A stretch of DNA of 64,000 nucleotides, from contig NZ_VNFK01000010.1 in NCBI RefSeq assembly GCF_007786235.1, positions 1-64,000 of the forward strand. Reading direction: 5' to 3'. The position numbers were made by a program, and so were the translations under genes. The first letter of the stretch is position 1. Each line of letters opens with the position of its first letter. The notes under the pieces are model-generated. The model worked only from the letters and a program-made list of their open reading frames with translations, was not told the DNA's origin and did no database searches. The stretch is from Paenarthrobacter nitroguajacolicus (lineage in GTDB: Bacteria > Actinomycetota > Actinomycetes > Actinomycetales > Micrococcaceae). Positions 34,201 through 41,729 of this stretch are shown in pieces.

Positions 34201-34379
34201 TTGCCCTTAGCTACCCGCTCCGAACCCTTCTCGGACTTGCTGGCCGCCTCATCAACAGCTTTGCCCAGGGCCTCCTGAGCTTTGGTCGTCTCGTCGGTGG
34301 CCTTCTTGGCTTGCTCCTGACCCCGGACGAACTTCGAGACTTCAGCTTCGAGCCGTACAACAACTGAACGCTCGGACAC
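31251..34379 (-). CDS. Tail tape measure protein
   Basis: The longest protein, 1042 residues, whose length sets the tail length. An N-terminal charged coiled coil (about 1-95) precedes the conserved TMP domain (about 100-400: ASAKAAMDWESAWAGVTKTVDGSP, LGETTNLTAEEAATSIAQIANVF, GNDGASTEKEILSMAQRIAGAGK), then hydrophobic segments (about 435-460 and 495-515), and a long helical region with a C-terminal glycine-rich end. GTG start with AGGAGG 5 nt upstream. Roughly 0.15 nm per residue suggests a tail near 150 nm, by general rule. Confidence 0.92.
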   Translation of the reverse strand: MSERSVVVRLEAEVSKFVRGQEQAKKATDETTKAQEALGKAVDEAASKSEKGSERVAKGNRKQAQSSEDAAKSSKKSEDASKSDAKAKEQQADAAEKAGKGLLIFGTTSVAALGASAKAAMDWESAWAGVTKTVDGSPAQMQELEGGLRQLAKTLPSTHTEIAAVAEAAGQLGVKREDILKFTKTMVDLGETTNLTAEEAATSIAQIANVFGTRGEDIDNFGATLVALGNDGASTEKEILSMAQRIAGAGKTVGATEGEVLALSNTLASMGVQAELGGGVSTRALLKMYGAVQDGGPKLEAFAKAAGTSAEDFSKAFRDSPVKALDLVTKGMARTNAEGGNVVAMLRDMGMKGTEEMQVMLALAGAGDLLSDSLSLQSKAWVENTALANEAAKRYETTESKVKVAWNNIKDAAIDAGAATLPVIQGLAEGVSGLAQGFGSLPAPVQGAVTVLAGVTGGAALLAGGLLTVIPKIRDTAEAFKVLDTKSDGSSRGLGKAAKVAGAAAAAYAALATAAALAAAATDGSRSKTSVEDFNNALSGVATRGDAAKKSLDGAFNGVTKPGNSTFTAVNDLDSAMKRIFNPQFNDNMNDFWSTVTGQNATSGINVTKAALGDMDKSLASMAQSGNLEDAAAGFKLAADAAEAQGKPVSALVELFPEYKAAILATKTANGETQVSQEALTEAMLKGDPAAVGASKAQEVLKGSLDETGVGLDAVIEDMDKFLEQLFASGMITMSARDANAAYNDALRGIPETLKTIAESQGKLGRTLNDTATDFDLTTEAGAAANSALQDVARKGMAEVEAKAAEGLGQDELQAKLTTTYDDLVKSADQMGIHGQAAVDLARDILGIPPGVSIESWMSDKAKATADETKKSMDAIDGRVVKTYTEHQEKTIRSIETQISQSEYRDDPSMVGFRPGTFAPARAGGGDLDIAPGPKGQDSQLFWGAKGEHVFTDREVDLMGGQQAVYQFRADLRAGNIPRHQKGGAMGSVGSVAAPSSFGGGSSVSVSLELNVNGTTAPREVADEAMGMIRGELMKQGVKLGG

Positions 34380-34388
34380 GGAGGCCTC

Positions 34389-35317
34389 CTATGAAGTTTT
34401 TCCCTCCACGGTCAGGAGGGGCTTGGTTCCAGGGCGGGTGTAGATCGTGTAGACCTTTTCGCCTGGCTCCGGCACGTAGCGGTCGGAGCCGCTCCCGGCG
34501 GTGGCTCTTTCACGGGCGGCACAGGAGTGGCACTGGACCTTCTCGGCGTCGTACCAGCCGTCGTTCTGTTTGTGGTGCGCGAGGATGGTCGGTTGCCCGC
34601 AGGCGCACAGCCCGTCTTCGTACACCTGCAGGGCGAGGGTTAGGACGTAGTCCATTTCCAGCCAGTCACCCCGGTTGCTGGTGAACCAGTGTGAGGGTGG
34701 TTTCCCGCTGGCCCTGGCGGTACGGAGGACTTGGACTATCCCTGCGAACCGGCGCTGGTGCCATAGAGCCTGAGCAAAAAATCCGCGTCCACCTCGGGGA
34801 GCTTGTTCTGTGCGATCTGGCGGGCCTCGAGGATGGCCTGCATCTGCGCCGCGCCGATGCCCTCTTCCAGCGCCCGGACCTGGGCCGGGGTGAAAGCGGC
34901 CGACTGCTTTTCTTTGCCGATAGGCTCCACGGCCACGATGGCGAGGGCCAACAGGTCATAGCCGAAGGATTCGTTCGAGTCCTTCGGGGTGATTTCCTTG
35001 CCCTCGATTGCCTTCTCGTGAGTCTCGCGGAGGTCCTTGAGCTCCTGCCGGGTGAGAGCACGGACGTGCACAGTGGACGCGGACTCGGAGAACACGGTCA
35101 GGAGGCGCACGTACTCTGCTTCGAGTTGCTTCAGTTCGGACTTATCGCTGGACGTCCGTTCGCTGTTGTCGGTAGCCCTAGCGACGTCGATCTTGTGCTT
35201 CAGCGCGGTGATGTCTGAGATGACGTCGGCCCGCATGTAGACGGTGGCGGATTCCGTGGGCAGGTTCGCGCCCTTGATGAATGCTTCGACGTCGAACGTT
35301 TCGGGTGCAGTGGTCAT
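34389..35317 (-). CDS. Tail assembly chaperone, long -1 frameshift product (GT type)
   Basis: Long form made by a -1 slip within the chaperone gene. After the slippery heptamer T TTT TTG (minus strand, plus 34775-34781) the -1 frame is open without a stop through 34655 and on to 34389, giving about 309 residues. The added part carries two cysteine pairs (CACGQ and CHSCAARE) that look like a zinc finger. The frame from 34655 alone would begin at an ATG with no good ribosome site. This matches the gpG/gpGT system of siphoviruses. Confidence 0.82.
34736..35317 (-). CDS. Tail assembly chaperone, short form (G type)
   Basis: Helical protein of 193 residues encoded between the tail tube gene and the tape measure gene, where tail assembly chaperones lie. 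The C-terminus EVDADFLLRLYGTSAGSQG includes the codons of the slip site near residue 180. ATG start. Expected to bind the tape measure and coat it during tail growth; it is not in the virion. Confidence 0.85.
   Translation of the reverse strand: MTTAPETFDVEAFIKGANLPTESATVYMRADVISDITALKHKIDVARATDNSERTSSDKSELKQLEAEYVRLLTVFSESASTVHVRALTRQELKDLRETHEKAIEGKEITPKDSNESFGYDLLALAIVAVEPIGKEKQSAAFTPAQVRALEEGIGAAQMQAILEARQIAQNKLPEVDADFLLRLYGTSAGSQG
34775..34781 (-). other. Programmed -1 ribosomal frameshift site
   Basis: On the minus strand the bases read GAT TTT TTG in the zero frame, that is the classical heptamer T TTT TTG. After the slip, decoding continues GCT CAG GCT CTA without stop. It is 40 nt before the zero-frame stop. 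Confidence 0.85.
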
Positions 35318-35417
35318 AGGGGTTCAGGCTCCTAAGTTGGGGGTGGGTGGCAGGCTCTGAAAGGTTTGGGGGCCGTGGTGCGCGGAGCCTGAATCACGCG
35401 CACCACGGCAGCTCTTG

Positions 35418-35936
35418 TTACGGCGTGCCCGCGAGGACGGCCTTTTCGACGATCATGTCCTGAGCGGCGAACGGTACGCGGCGCTTGATGTCGCCGTCGT
35501 TGTTCACACGTGCAGGGTTGTCGGAACGGACCTTGCCGCCGAGATCGATGATGTCCCCGGCCTCCCAAGGCTCGGTGGAGAACTTGTCTGACTCGCGCAT
35601 GTAGATCCCCACCTCGGAGCCCTTGACGCGGACAGCCTCATAAGCCTTGTCGCCGGCGATCGAATCCGGGCCGCCGGCCTCGAGGTATTCGCGGATGAAA
35701 GTCAGTGCGGTGTCGTAGTTCGACGCGCCGAACGCGGACGAGTTGCCGACCTGGCAGGAGGTCTTCTCGTTGAAAGTGTCGGACGCGGTGGGGGACCACG
35801 AGATGTCGGATTCGAGCACGACGCAGGAGAAGTCGATCCCTGCGTTCAGTTCGTCTTCGTTGGGGATTCCGGAAGCCGCGGCGGGCTTCTCAGTGAGCAG
35901 CGCCCACTTCTTCTTTCCGTCTGCAGAACGCTTCAT
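35418..35936 (-). CDS. Major tail tube protein
   Basis: Protein of 172 residues just upstream of the tail chaperones. It has the beta-rich composition of tail tube proteins (IDFSCVVLESDISWSPTASDTFNEKTSC, ALTFIREYLEAGGPDS, VRVKGSEVGIYMRES). Forms the hollow hexameric tube. Its ATG overlaps the preceding gene stop by 4 nt. Called from position and composition. Confidence 0.75.
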   Translation of the reverse strand: MKRSADGKKKWALLTEKPAAASGIPNEDELNAGIDFSCVVLESDISWSPTASDTFNEKTSCQVGNSSAFGASNYDTALTFIREYLEAGGPDSIAGDKAYEAVRVKGSEVGIYMRESDKFSTEPWEAGDIIDLGGKVRSDNPARVNNDGDIKRRVPFAAQDMIVEKAVLAGTP

Positions 35937-36127
35937 TCTGCGACCTCCTTTTTCTGTCCCGGCACGGCCGGTTCCTTGACTTGGGTGGTGGCCGGGGTGG
36001 CCGGTTCCTGCACTCGATTCGAGGGCGGGAGTTTGTAGTTGAACGGGGGAAGCAGGTAGTGCTCAGGCACGCGCCGCTTCTCGCCGCCGTTCGGGGGCGC
36101 TGCTGTAACGAATCCGTCCTTAGCCAT
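35933..36127 (-). CDS. Small proline-rich protein before the tail tube gene
   Basis: 64 residues, MAKDGFVTAAPP..., rich in proline and lysine, with no fold apparent (LPPFNYKLPPSNRVQEPATPATT). GGAG lies before ATG 36127. It ends 4 nt inside the tail tube start, so it is co-translated. No family known; small proteins of this kind occur at the head-tail module border in actinophages. Confidence 0.6.
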   Translation of the reverse strand: MAKDGFVTAAPPNGGEKRRVPEHYLLPPFNYKLPPSNRVQEPATPATTQVKEPAVPGQKKEVAE

Positions 36128-36135
36128 GGGGTCTC

Positions 36136-36552
36136 CTAGTTGGTGATGAGCCGCCACTGGAGGGGCAGCATGAACCTTGCGGGGGTGGTTTGGGTGTCGA
36201 GGATGGGGGCTTGCTGGTTGAAGCCGTCCGGGTTCGGTTTGATCCGGCCCTTGCCAGCCTGGAGGTTCGTGAGGGCTTGCTTCACTGCCTCGGCGACGGC
36301 ACGCACTGCGGGGGTGTTGGACGCGACAACGGTCACTTGGAAGTCGAGGACCAGAGTGTCGGTGTTGTGGGTTCCGCAGGACGTGGGTTCGTCCGGGTTG
36401 TCACCGGCGCCAAGCCACAGAACCGCGTACGGGAGGATGAACCCGCCCGCTTCCGGAACTGCCTTGGGAACAAATCCGTCGTAGACGCTGATCCCGGCGA
36501 CGGTCTTGAGTTTGGTGATGATGGCCGTGGCCAGGGGGGTGACTTCAACCAC
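36136..36552 (-). CDS. Tail terminator-like protein
   Basis: Protein of 138 residues in the position of the tail terminator (gpU / Gp17-like), between the HK97 gp10-like gene and the tail tube. Pattern ATAIITKLKTVAGISVYDGFVPK, LVLDFQVTVVASNTPAVRAVAEAVKQAL fits the alpha/beta fold that caps the tail tube. GTG start; overlaps the upstream gene by 8 nt. Confidence 0.72.
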   Translation of the reverse strand: MVEVTPLATAIITKLKTVAGISVYDGFVPKAVPEAGGFILPYAVLWLGAGDNPDEPTSCGTHNTDTLVLDFQVTVVASNTPAVRAVAEAVKQALTNLQAGKGRIKPNPDGFNQQAPILDTQTTPARFMLPLQWRLITN

Positions 36553-36913
36553 CGAGGACCTCCGCGCCTAGTTGGGCCATTGCCTGTTCGAACGGTCCGG
36601 AGATCTCGTCAGCGGCTGGGCCCATGAAAGGCTGCGGGGCCATACGGGAGGTACCGAGTTCGACGTAGGGGCCGTATTCGGCGGTGGGTCCGAACTCGGC
36701 GCCGATGGTGCCGGATTGGCCCACGTTCCGGAGGTCGCTGTGCCCGATGGTGGACTTCAGGTTGCCTGTGTCGACCGGGACTTTGTTCTTCGCGATCCGG
36801 GTCCCATCAACGGCTGTCTTCCGGACGACGATCTGCGCCCTGGGGCCGGTCTCCCGTGCACCTTTTCCAAGGTCGGCGGCCAGCTTGCGGAGTTCCGAGG
36901 CGTCAGCACCCAT
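36545..36913 (-). CDS. HK97 gp10-like head-tail joining protein
   Basis: Protein of 122 residues with the hallmark KVPVDTGNLKSTIGHSDL and YGPYVELGTSRMAPQPFMGPA segments of the HK97 gp10 / minor tail family, which caps the tail-completion side of the neck. Overlaps the terminator gene by 8 nt. Confidence 0.85.
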   Translation of the reverse strand: MGADASELRKLAADLGKGARETGPRAQIVVRKTAVDGTRIAKNKVPVDTGNLKSTIGHSDLRNVGQSGTIGAEFGPTAEYGPYVELGTSRMAPQPFMGPAADEISGPFEQAMAQLGAEVLGG

Positions 36914-36922
36914 GGATGCCTC

Positions 36923-37354
36923 CTAGTCGGGGTTCTGCTGGGTTTGGTTGTCCACGCAGATGACGTCGCGTTCCCATTCGAGGGATCCGAACATGATTTG
37001 GACGATGCGGAGCTGCCGGCCAATGGTGTGGATGACGTCGCCTTGCTCACCTGCCCGGAGTTCCGGGAGGGCCACGCCTTCCGTGTTGGTCAGGGGGAGT
37101 GGCACGAGGTAGCGGCGTTCCGTGGTGGGCTGCTCGCCCGGGGTACCGCCACCCTCGTTCTTGAGCTCCTGCACACGGCACAGGGTGGAGTGAATAGTCT
37201 CATCGTTCGACCAGTCCTCAGGGAGCGGGAACGGTGGGGGGCCGTCGCTGATGCGCTTGATCACGCATGGGGCGCCCATCGTGGAGTTCGCCACCGGGCG
37301 GTGGTGTTCAGCCCAGCGCGGCGGGATGACCTTATAACCGGGGAGTGGGCTCAC
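36923..37354 (-). CDS. Head closure (DUF6093-like) protein
   Basis: Protein of 143 residues, mostly beta, with LVPLPLTNTEGVALPELRAGEQGDVI in the barrel region, matching small connector/stopper proteins of actinophages. Family assignment is by memory and position between the adaptor and gp10-like genes. GTG start sharing 4 nt with the adaptor gene. Confidence 0.65.
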   Translation of the reverse strand: MSPLPGYKVIPPRWAEHHRPVANSTMGAPCVIKRISDGPPPFPLPEDWSNDETIHSTLCRVQELKNEGGGTPGEQPTTERRYLVPLPLTNTEGVALPELRAGEQGDVIHTIGRQLRIVQIMFGSLEWERDVICVDNQTQQNPD

Positions 37355-37710
37355 CAGCGATACTCCTCACCCTCGGCATGTGGGGCGGGAGAGTAGCCCA
37401 CGACGTCGAACCACGCCTGGGTGCCTGAGTCATCGACGAACCTGTCGCGGAGCTTGGCAGCTTGCGCTCGAAGTTCAGCAGCCACCGCCGGGCCATCCGT
37501 GGAGAGATCCTGTGTGCGGATCTTCTTTGCCAGCAGCACCTCGGACGTGGCGATGGCATCGAGAGAGTCCGCGGCAGCGAGGAGGACGGCGTCGTCGTTG
37601 AGTACGAGGTACCCGCCGATGACGTCAGCGGGCAGTAGGAAAGCGTCCTCATCGAGGTCAGCGATCAGGAGACGGACCTTGCCAACGTCCGTTGTGAAGT
37701 CGATGGCCAT
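37351..37710 (-). CDS. Head-tail adaptor (gp6-like)
   Basis: Helical protein of 119 residues starting MAIDFTTDVGKVRLLIADLDEDAF; the VRLLIADLD-type start followed by helices (ADSLDAIATSEVLLAKKIRTQDLSTDG) is the classical adaptor pattern of HK97 gp6-like connectors that sit under the portal. AGGAGG lies before ATG 37710. The open frame upstream of this start is not used. Confidence 0.78.
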   Translation of the reverse strand: MAIDFTTDVGKVRLLIADLDEDAFLLPADVIGGYLVLNDDAVLLAAADSLDAIATSEVLLAKKIRTQDLSTDGPAVAAELRAQAAKLRDRFVDDSGTQAWFDVVGYSPAPHAEGEEYRW

Positions 37711-37793
37711 GGTGCCTCCTATGAAAGTTTGGGTGGTGCCGGGGTGGGGTTGATTTGCCCTATTTGTCACCCCGGCACCTTGGTGGTGCGTTG

Positions 37794-38879
37794 TTACGCG
37801 GTAGTGCCGGTGGAGGCGTACGCGAACGTGGTGTCGAGCTTCGCGCCGCCGGTAATGTGGCGGCCGCGGTAGGTGATGGTGTCGTCATCGATGGAACCCT
37901 CTTCGATGCCGATGGCGCCACCATCCACGCGTTCGCCCTGATCGCGCTTGACGCGGATGTCCACGGTCTCTTCGCCGACCATGGTGACCTTGCCGAGAGC
38001 GGCGAAGTCGGATTCCTTGGGCGGGAAGAGGTACCAGGACGTGGCCGAGTTGGCAGAGACGTCGAGGACGGACAAGCGCCAGGACACGACGATGTTGAAC
38101 TTCCCGAACAGGGGGTTCTTCTTTGACGTACCACCACCGGCGTCCACGCGGGGCTCGTTGATCAGTGCCTCAGCTTCAAACTGGAGCGACTGGGGGATGA
38201 GCAGCGTGATCGGGCGGCCGTTGAAGTTCACGGGCAGGCCGTCAGCGTTCTTACGGCCGATGATGGTCTTGTACGCGGCGAGAAGGTTCGCCTCGTTGAG
38301 GATCTTGTTGGAGACCGATCCGCCGAAGAACTCCGCGATGGGGCCGGTTGCGCCGACGAACTTCTCGAAGACCTTGCGGTCTTCAGTAGCGCGGGCCGCC
38401 GTGCCGAAGCGGCCAGGGAAGTCGAGGAGCTGGTAGTACTCGTTGTTCTTCCGTGCCTCGAAGGTCAGGGCGAAGAAGTTACCCGTCTTGCCTGCGGAGA
38501 AGGTGAACTCGGACTCATTCAGGGAACGGCCCTTGTACTCTTCACCCTCGGCGACGTCGTCGAATGCGTCACGGCCGCCGAATACATCGACGTTCTTGGC
38601 CGGGCGGAAGTCCTTGACCTTCTTCTCCGGAACGAATGTCTGCCACTCGGGTTCGGTGTTCTGGTAGGTATCGCGGGCCTCGATCTGGAAGGCTGCGCCC
38701 AGAAGCTTGGGGAAGTCCGACGTGCTGAAGGCTTCCTTCATGCGGTACTCGGCGCCTGCGGACTTTCCCGCGACACCCTCGTTGAACAGCTTGGCTGCTT
38801 CGAGGATGCGGCCCTTGACGGAGGGCGCAATGCGGAAGCCCTCCTTGGCGAGGATGTCGCCAGTATTCAGTGCGTTCAT
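37794..38879 (-). CDS. Major capsid protein
   Basis: Protein of 361 residues that builds the head, encoded between decoration protein and adaptor. N-terminal helical arm (1-75), then the beta and P-domain regions (EWQTFVPEKKVKDFRPAKNVDVFGG, SEFTFSAGKTGNFFALTFEARKNNEYYQLLDFPGRFG), NFNGRPITLLIPQSLQFEAEALI, and a C-terminal part SDFAALGKVTMVGEETVDIRVKRDQGERVDGG. AAGGAG precedes ATG 38879. The frame is open to 39146 upstream only as a shadow of the decoration gene. Confidence 0.85.
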   Translation of the reverse strand: MNALNTGDILAKEGFRIAPSVKGRILEAAKLFNEGVAGKSAGAEYRMKEAFSTSDFPKLLGAAFQIEARDTYQNTEPEWQTFVPEKKVKDFRPAKNVDVFGGRDAFDDVAEGEEYKGRSLNESEFTFSAGKTGNFFALTFEARKNNEYYQLLDFPGRFGTAARATEDRKVFEKFVGATGPIAEFFGGSVSNKILNEANLLAAYKTIIGRKNADGLPVNFNGRPITLLIPQSLQFEAEALINEPRVDAGGGTSKKNPLFGKFNIVVSWRLSVLDVSANSATSWYLFPPKESDFAALGKVTMVGEETVDIRVKRDQGERVDGGAIGIEEGSIDDDTITYRGRHITGGAKLDTTFAYASTGTTA

Positions 38880-38890
38880 TGCGTTTCTCC

Positions 38891-39238
38891 TTACGCGCCG
38901 ACGGCGGTCTGGTCGGTGTAGCCGATGGGTACGACTTCGAGTGGGCCGGCGGCGGCGGACTTGGTGCCCAGTGCGGTACCGAAGCGGTAGTTGCTGGTAG
39001 CGGTGACGTTCAGGGCGCCCGCTGCGGTGATGTACACAGGCAGGCCCTCGGATGCGACAGCACCTGTGACGGTCAGGTCGTAGGACCCGTCGAGCCAGAT
39101 GGTGCCGCGTTCGCCACTCTTGGTGTCCTTCACGGCGACGCCGCAAATGGATCCGACGCGGACGGGTTCACCGGACAGGCGGTCGTACGGGAACGTGACT
39201 TCGATGTGCTTGCCGTGGGTGTAGCGCTGGTTCTTCAT
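38891..39238 (-). CDS. Capsid decoration protein (DUF2190-like)
   Basis: Beta-rich protein of 115 residues with segments HIEVTFPYDRLSGEPVRVGSICGVAV and LPVYITAAGALNVTATSNYRFGTALG, a pattern shared with DUF2190 head decoration proteins. Lies between the protease/scaffold gene and the capsid gene, as expected. Confidence 0.78.
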   Translation of the reverse strand: MKNQRYTHGKHIEVTFPYDRLSGEPVRVGSICGVAVKDTKSGERGTIWLDGSYDLTVTGAVASEGLPVYITAAGALNVTATSNYRFGTALGTKSAAAGPLEVVPIGYTDQTAVGA

Positions 39239-39241
39239 GGC

Positions 39242-39643
39242 TTAGTTGCCTCCCTTGAGGGCTTTGAGGATGTCGGCGTCCCCGACTTCCATGGCGACTG
39301 CTTCCTGGGCGTTCCCGGGAGCGTTGGTCTGGCCGGCGCCGTGAACGTTTCCTTCGCCGCGGGCAGCGCGTATCTCGGCGGCAGCCTCGACGGCGGTGTC
39401 CTTGAGCGCGGCAGGGTCGAACGTCTCAGCGGCCAGGGCGGCTGTAACGAGCGATGCTCGGGTGACCTTTGCCTCAACATCGCCGAATGCCTCGGCGACG
39501 ATGGCCTCAGCGGCGGACTTCCGGCTGTCGCCTTCCAGCTTCGCGTTGTCCGTCTTGAGGGTGGTGTTCTCAGCTTCCAGCGCGGTGGCCCGGCTGGCGG
39601 CTTCGCGGAGCTGCTTGAGCTCGGCGTCATCAATGGTTGCCAT
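39242..39643 (-). CDS. Nested scaffold protein by internal initiation
   Basis: In-frame internal ATG at 39643 (MATIDDAELKQLREAASR) preceded by AGGAGG at 8 nt. It would give a 133-residue scaffold equal to the coiled-coil C-terminal part of the protease gene, as with lambda C/Nu3. The ribosome binding site is better than expected by chance inside a coding region. The rest of the sequence is shared with the long form. Confidence 0.65.
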   Translation of the reverse strand: MATIDDAELKQLREAASRATALEAENTTLKTDNAKLEGDSRKSAAEAIVAEAFGDVEAKVTRASLVTAALAAETFDPAALKDTAVEAAAEIRAARGEGNVHGAGQTNAPGNAQEAVAMEVGDADILKALKGGN

Positions 39644-40489
39644 GGTGGCTTCCTCCTGATTTTCGGTTACCGCTGCCGGGTTCGGAGCGGAATCTTTGGA
39701 CTCCTGGGCGGGAGTTACGGGGACGTACTGGGTGACCTTGCGGACTTCCGTGGATTCGCCCGAGAGGGCAGCGACGTCGTCCGCGACGGTGTAGCCGACT
39801 TGGTATGTGGTGGCTTTCGCTTCGGCTTGGAGGCTGAACCACACGTTGGTGTCGTCGTGGTCTTCGAGCCACACATAGGTGTGGTCGTCGCCGTAGGCAC
39901 CCCGGACGAGTTCGCGGAGCTGGCTGCGGAGATCGTTTGCTGTGACCTCGTGCGCCTTGATGGCGAACGCCTCGATGACCTTGTCGATCTTTCCGCCGCG
40001 CCCCGCGACCGTGACGAAGTCGACCCGGTTGAGTTTGTGCGGGTACATCGCTTCGACGATCTGACCGCGCCGGCCTTCGGCTTCACCGGCTTTCATGTCC
40101 ACGCCAACGGCGACGGATGTGCCGATGTACTTGGCGAACTCGGTGATTTCCGGCCGGTACTTGGAGCCAAGCAGCGCGGGCGCAGCGAGGCGCCCCTTCT
40201 TGCCGGTCTCTGCGTCGAGGTAGTTCGGATCCCAGACTGCGTCTTCCTCGAGCACCGCAGCGAGAGTCGTGAGTGACCCAGCGGGCCGCTCGTACTCATC
40301 CGAGGAGGACATGTGATCGATGTGCATCTGAGTGCCCTCGGGGAACACCTTGTCCTTGGCTGCCTGCTCGAGAACTTTGTCGGAGTAGTAGCCGGATGAT
40401 CCCCAGCCAGGCGTGATGAGGGTAATCATCAGTTTGCCGGTGGAAGAGGGGGCGCTGAGCTTGCCTGCCTCGGTGATGAGCTTGGCCAT
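39242..40489 (-). CDS. Capsid maturation protease with C-terminal scaffold domain
   Basis: Protein of 415 residues. The N-terminal half resembles S78-like phage prohead proteases: MITLITPGWGSSGYYSDKVLEQA, the histidine pair region GTQMHIDHMSSSDEYERPAGSL, and GTSVAVGVDMKAGEAEGRRGQIVEAM. The C-terminal 130 residues are an acidic coiled coil (DDAELKQLREAASRATALEAENTTLKT) typical of scaffolds. A strong internal start yields the scaffold alone. Catalytic residues are inferred, not proven. Confidence 0.8.
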   Translation of the reverse strand: MAKLITEAGKLSAPSSTGKLMITLITPGWGSSGYYSDKVLEQAAKDKVFPEGTQMHIDHMSSSDEYERPAGSLTTLAAVLEEDAVWDPNYLDAETGKKGRLAAPALLGSKYRPEITEFAKYIGTSVAVGVDMKAGEAEGRRGQIVEAMYPHKLNRVDFVTVAGRGGKIDKVIEAFAIKAHEVTANDLRSQLRELVRGAYGDDHTYVWLEDHDDTNVWFSLQAEAKATTYQVGYTVADDVAALSGESTEVRKVTQYVPVTPAQESKDSAPNPAAVTENQEEATMATIDDAELKQLREAASRATALEAENTTLKTDNAKLEGDSRKSAAEAIVAEAFGDVEAKVTRASLVTAALAAETFDPAALKDTAVEAAAEIRAARGEGNVHGAGQTNAPGNAQEAVAMEVGDADILKALKGGN

Positions 40490-40500
40490 TGACAGCCTCC

Positions 40501-40506
40501 TAGAAT
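40501..40506 (+). promoter_or_regulatory. -10 hexamer TAGAAT of a leaderless gene
   Basis: TAGAAT, then GGTTGT, then GTG at 40513, with six bases between. Identical spacing to the hexamer at 44958. It lies in a 174-bp gap between two leftward genes. Confidence 0.5.
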
Positions 40507-40512
40507 GGTTGT

Positions 40513-40674
40513 GTGGGCCTTGATGACCGGAACGACAGTGCGGGGGTGCCTGGGGAGTGCCCCGGGCACGAGTGGAAGGCGTCAGTGATCCACTTGCGTG
40601 CCGCCGGAGGGTCCCTTGAGGTGAAGTGCAAGTGGTGCGGGGCCGTGCAGTTCGAGCCTGGCCTCAGCGACTGA
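40513..40674 (+). CDS. 53-residue zinc-finger-like protein on plus strand
   Basis: GTG-initiated frame coding for VGLDDRNDSAGVPGECPGHE followed by W, then KCKWCGAVQFEPGLSD at the end. The CPGHxW and CKWCG pairs make a compact zinc knuckle. It fills the gap between the protease and MuF genes and reads opposite to them, overlapping the MuF stop by 11 nt. No ribosome binding site, but a -10 box at 40501 suggests a leaderless mRNA. Similar short Cys/His proteins are common in actinophages. Confidence 0.6.
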   Translation: MGLDDRNDSAGVPGECPGHEWKASVIHLRAAGGSLEVKCKWCGAVQFEPGLSD

Positions 40675-41710
40675 TCAGGTCCTTGACCGGAGTCGCGCCA
40701 AAGGAGTCCCGCCAACCGTCCGTGCTGTGCTTCGTGGACAGATCCGCCCATTTGATCTGCCCTGACTGAAGTAGCTCCAGACGTTGCGCGCCCATGATCG
40801 CTCTCTGCGTGTCCGGCGTGAGGTTGTTGAACGCATCTTGCGCACTGGGCGTGACTGAGGCGGGCTCTTTGATGTCGAAGCCCAGTTCCTTCCACGTTTT
40901 CGTGAGCGTGACGCGAGCGCAGCGGCCGTTCTGGTGGTCTAGCGGGCCGGGTACGTCGTTCTCGTACTGGGTGCCGTGCTTGGACCAGCAGGACGGGCAT
41001 GTGCGGGCGCTGAGCGCTGCGTGCCATTCCCACCCTGCGAGGATGTCCGTGTTTGCCTTCTCCGAAGCTTGCGTGGCTGCCCTGTGGGCGTCCAGCGTTT
41101 CGGTGCGGGCGATGGTGAGTGCCCGGGTGAGTCCGCCGTTGAACCGGCCCTCAGCTTGGGAAATGATCTTGGACGCTGTACGGCGAGGGTTGTCACCTAC
41201 TGCGATGCCCCTGATCAGTTCCCGCTTCATGATCCGCTCGACGTCCGCCGGCAGGGGCCGAGTCGTGGAGTGGATCTGCTGCGTGGTGCGCTCCACGATG
41301 GCTGCCAGTGCCTCCGGGGACATCCGGGTGAACGAGACACCGACCTGGGCGGCGTTCGCCGGGAGCTGCGAACTGATGAGCGCGGAGTGCGTGTCCAGGG
41401 CGTCCAGCACCGCGGCGCCGACGTCGTTCACCACAATCGTGTTTGTTTGAGCTGCGAGGCTGTCCAGCATTGTCCGGGTGGCCTGCAGCGAGTCGCGGAG
41501 GCGGATGTTCCTCGCCACCACGGAACGGGACACGACACCATTGCTGGCCTGTGCCATGAGGTCCACAACAGCGGCTTGGAAGTCCGGGGCAAGAGCGTCC
41601 CACGCTTCCACCCACGCCCGGGTAAGGGCGAGGGTTTGGGCGTCCGTCGTGCGCTCCAAGCGCTCCCGTAGGTCCGCGACGATCCGCAGTGTTTCCTGAG
41701 TGATCGCCAT
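40664..41710 (-). CDS. MuF-like minor head protein
   Basis: Protein of 348 residues with a long helical N-terminus and a C-terminal MuF domain. RALTIARTETLDAHRAATQASEKAN is the family core, and CPSCWSKHGTQYENDVPGPLDHQNGRCAR carries Cys/His residues often seen in this domain. Placed next to the portal. Packaged in the head in related phages. Confidence 0.85.
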   Translation of the reverse strand: MAITQETLRIVADLRERLERTTDAQTLALTRAWVEAWDALAPDFQAAVVDLMAQASNGVVSRSVVARNIRLRDSLQATRTMLDSLAAQTNTIVVNDVGAAVLDALDTHSALISSQLPANAAQVGVSFTRMSPEALAAIVERTTQQIHSTTRPLPADVERIMKRELIRGIAVGDNPRRTASKIISQAEGRFNGGLTRALTIARTETLDAHRAATQASEKANTDILAGWEWHAALSARTCPSCWSKHGTQYENDVPGPLDHQNGRCARVTLTKTWKELGFDIKEPASVTPSAQDAFNNLTPDTQRAIMGAQRLELLQSGQIKWADLSTKHSTDGWRDSFGATPVKDLISR

Positions 41711-41729
41711 CAGACCTCCTGAAAATCAC

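Noticed and set aside
34666-35061. Leftward frame overlapping the tail chaperone
   Set aside because: Serine/arginine-rich shadow in the third frame, not the -1 frame used after the slip.
36572-37396. Long plus-strand frame of 274 codons over the connector genes
   Set aside because: Antisense shadow caused by high-GC codon bias; three leftward connector genes with family features occupy the same DNA.
40500-41033. Leftward frame of 177 codons
   Set aside because: Arginine/histidine/proline-rich shadow of the MuF-like gene in another frame.
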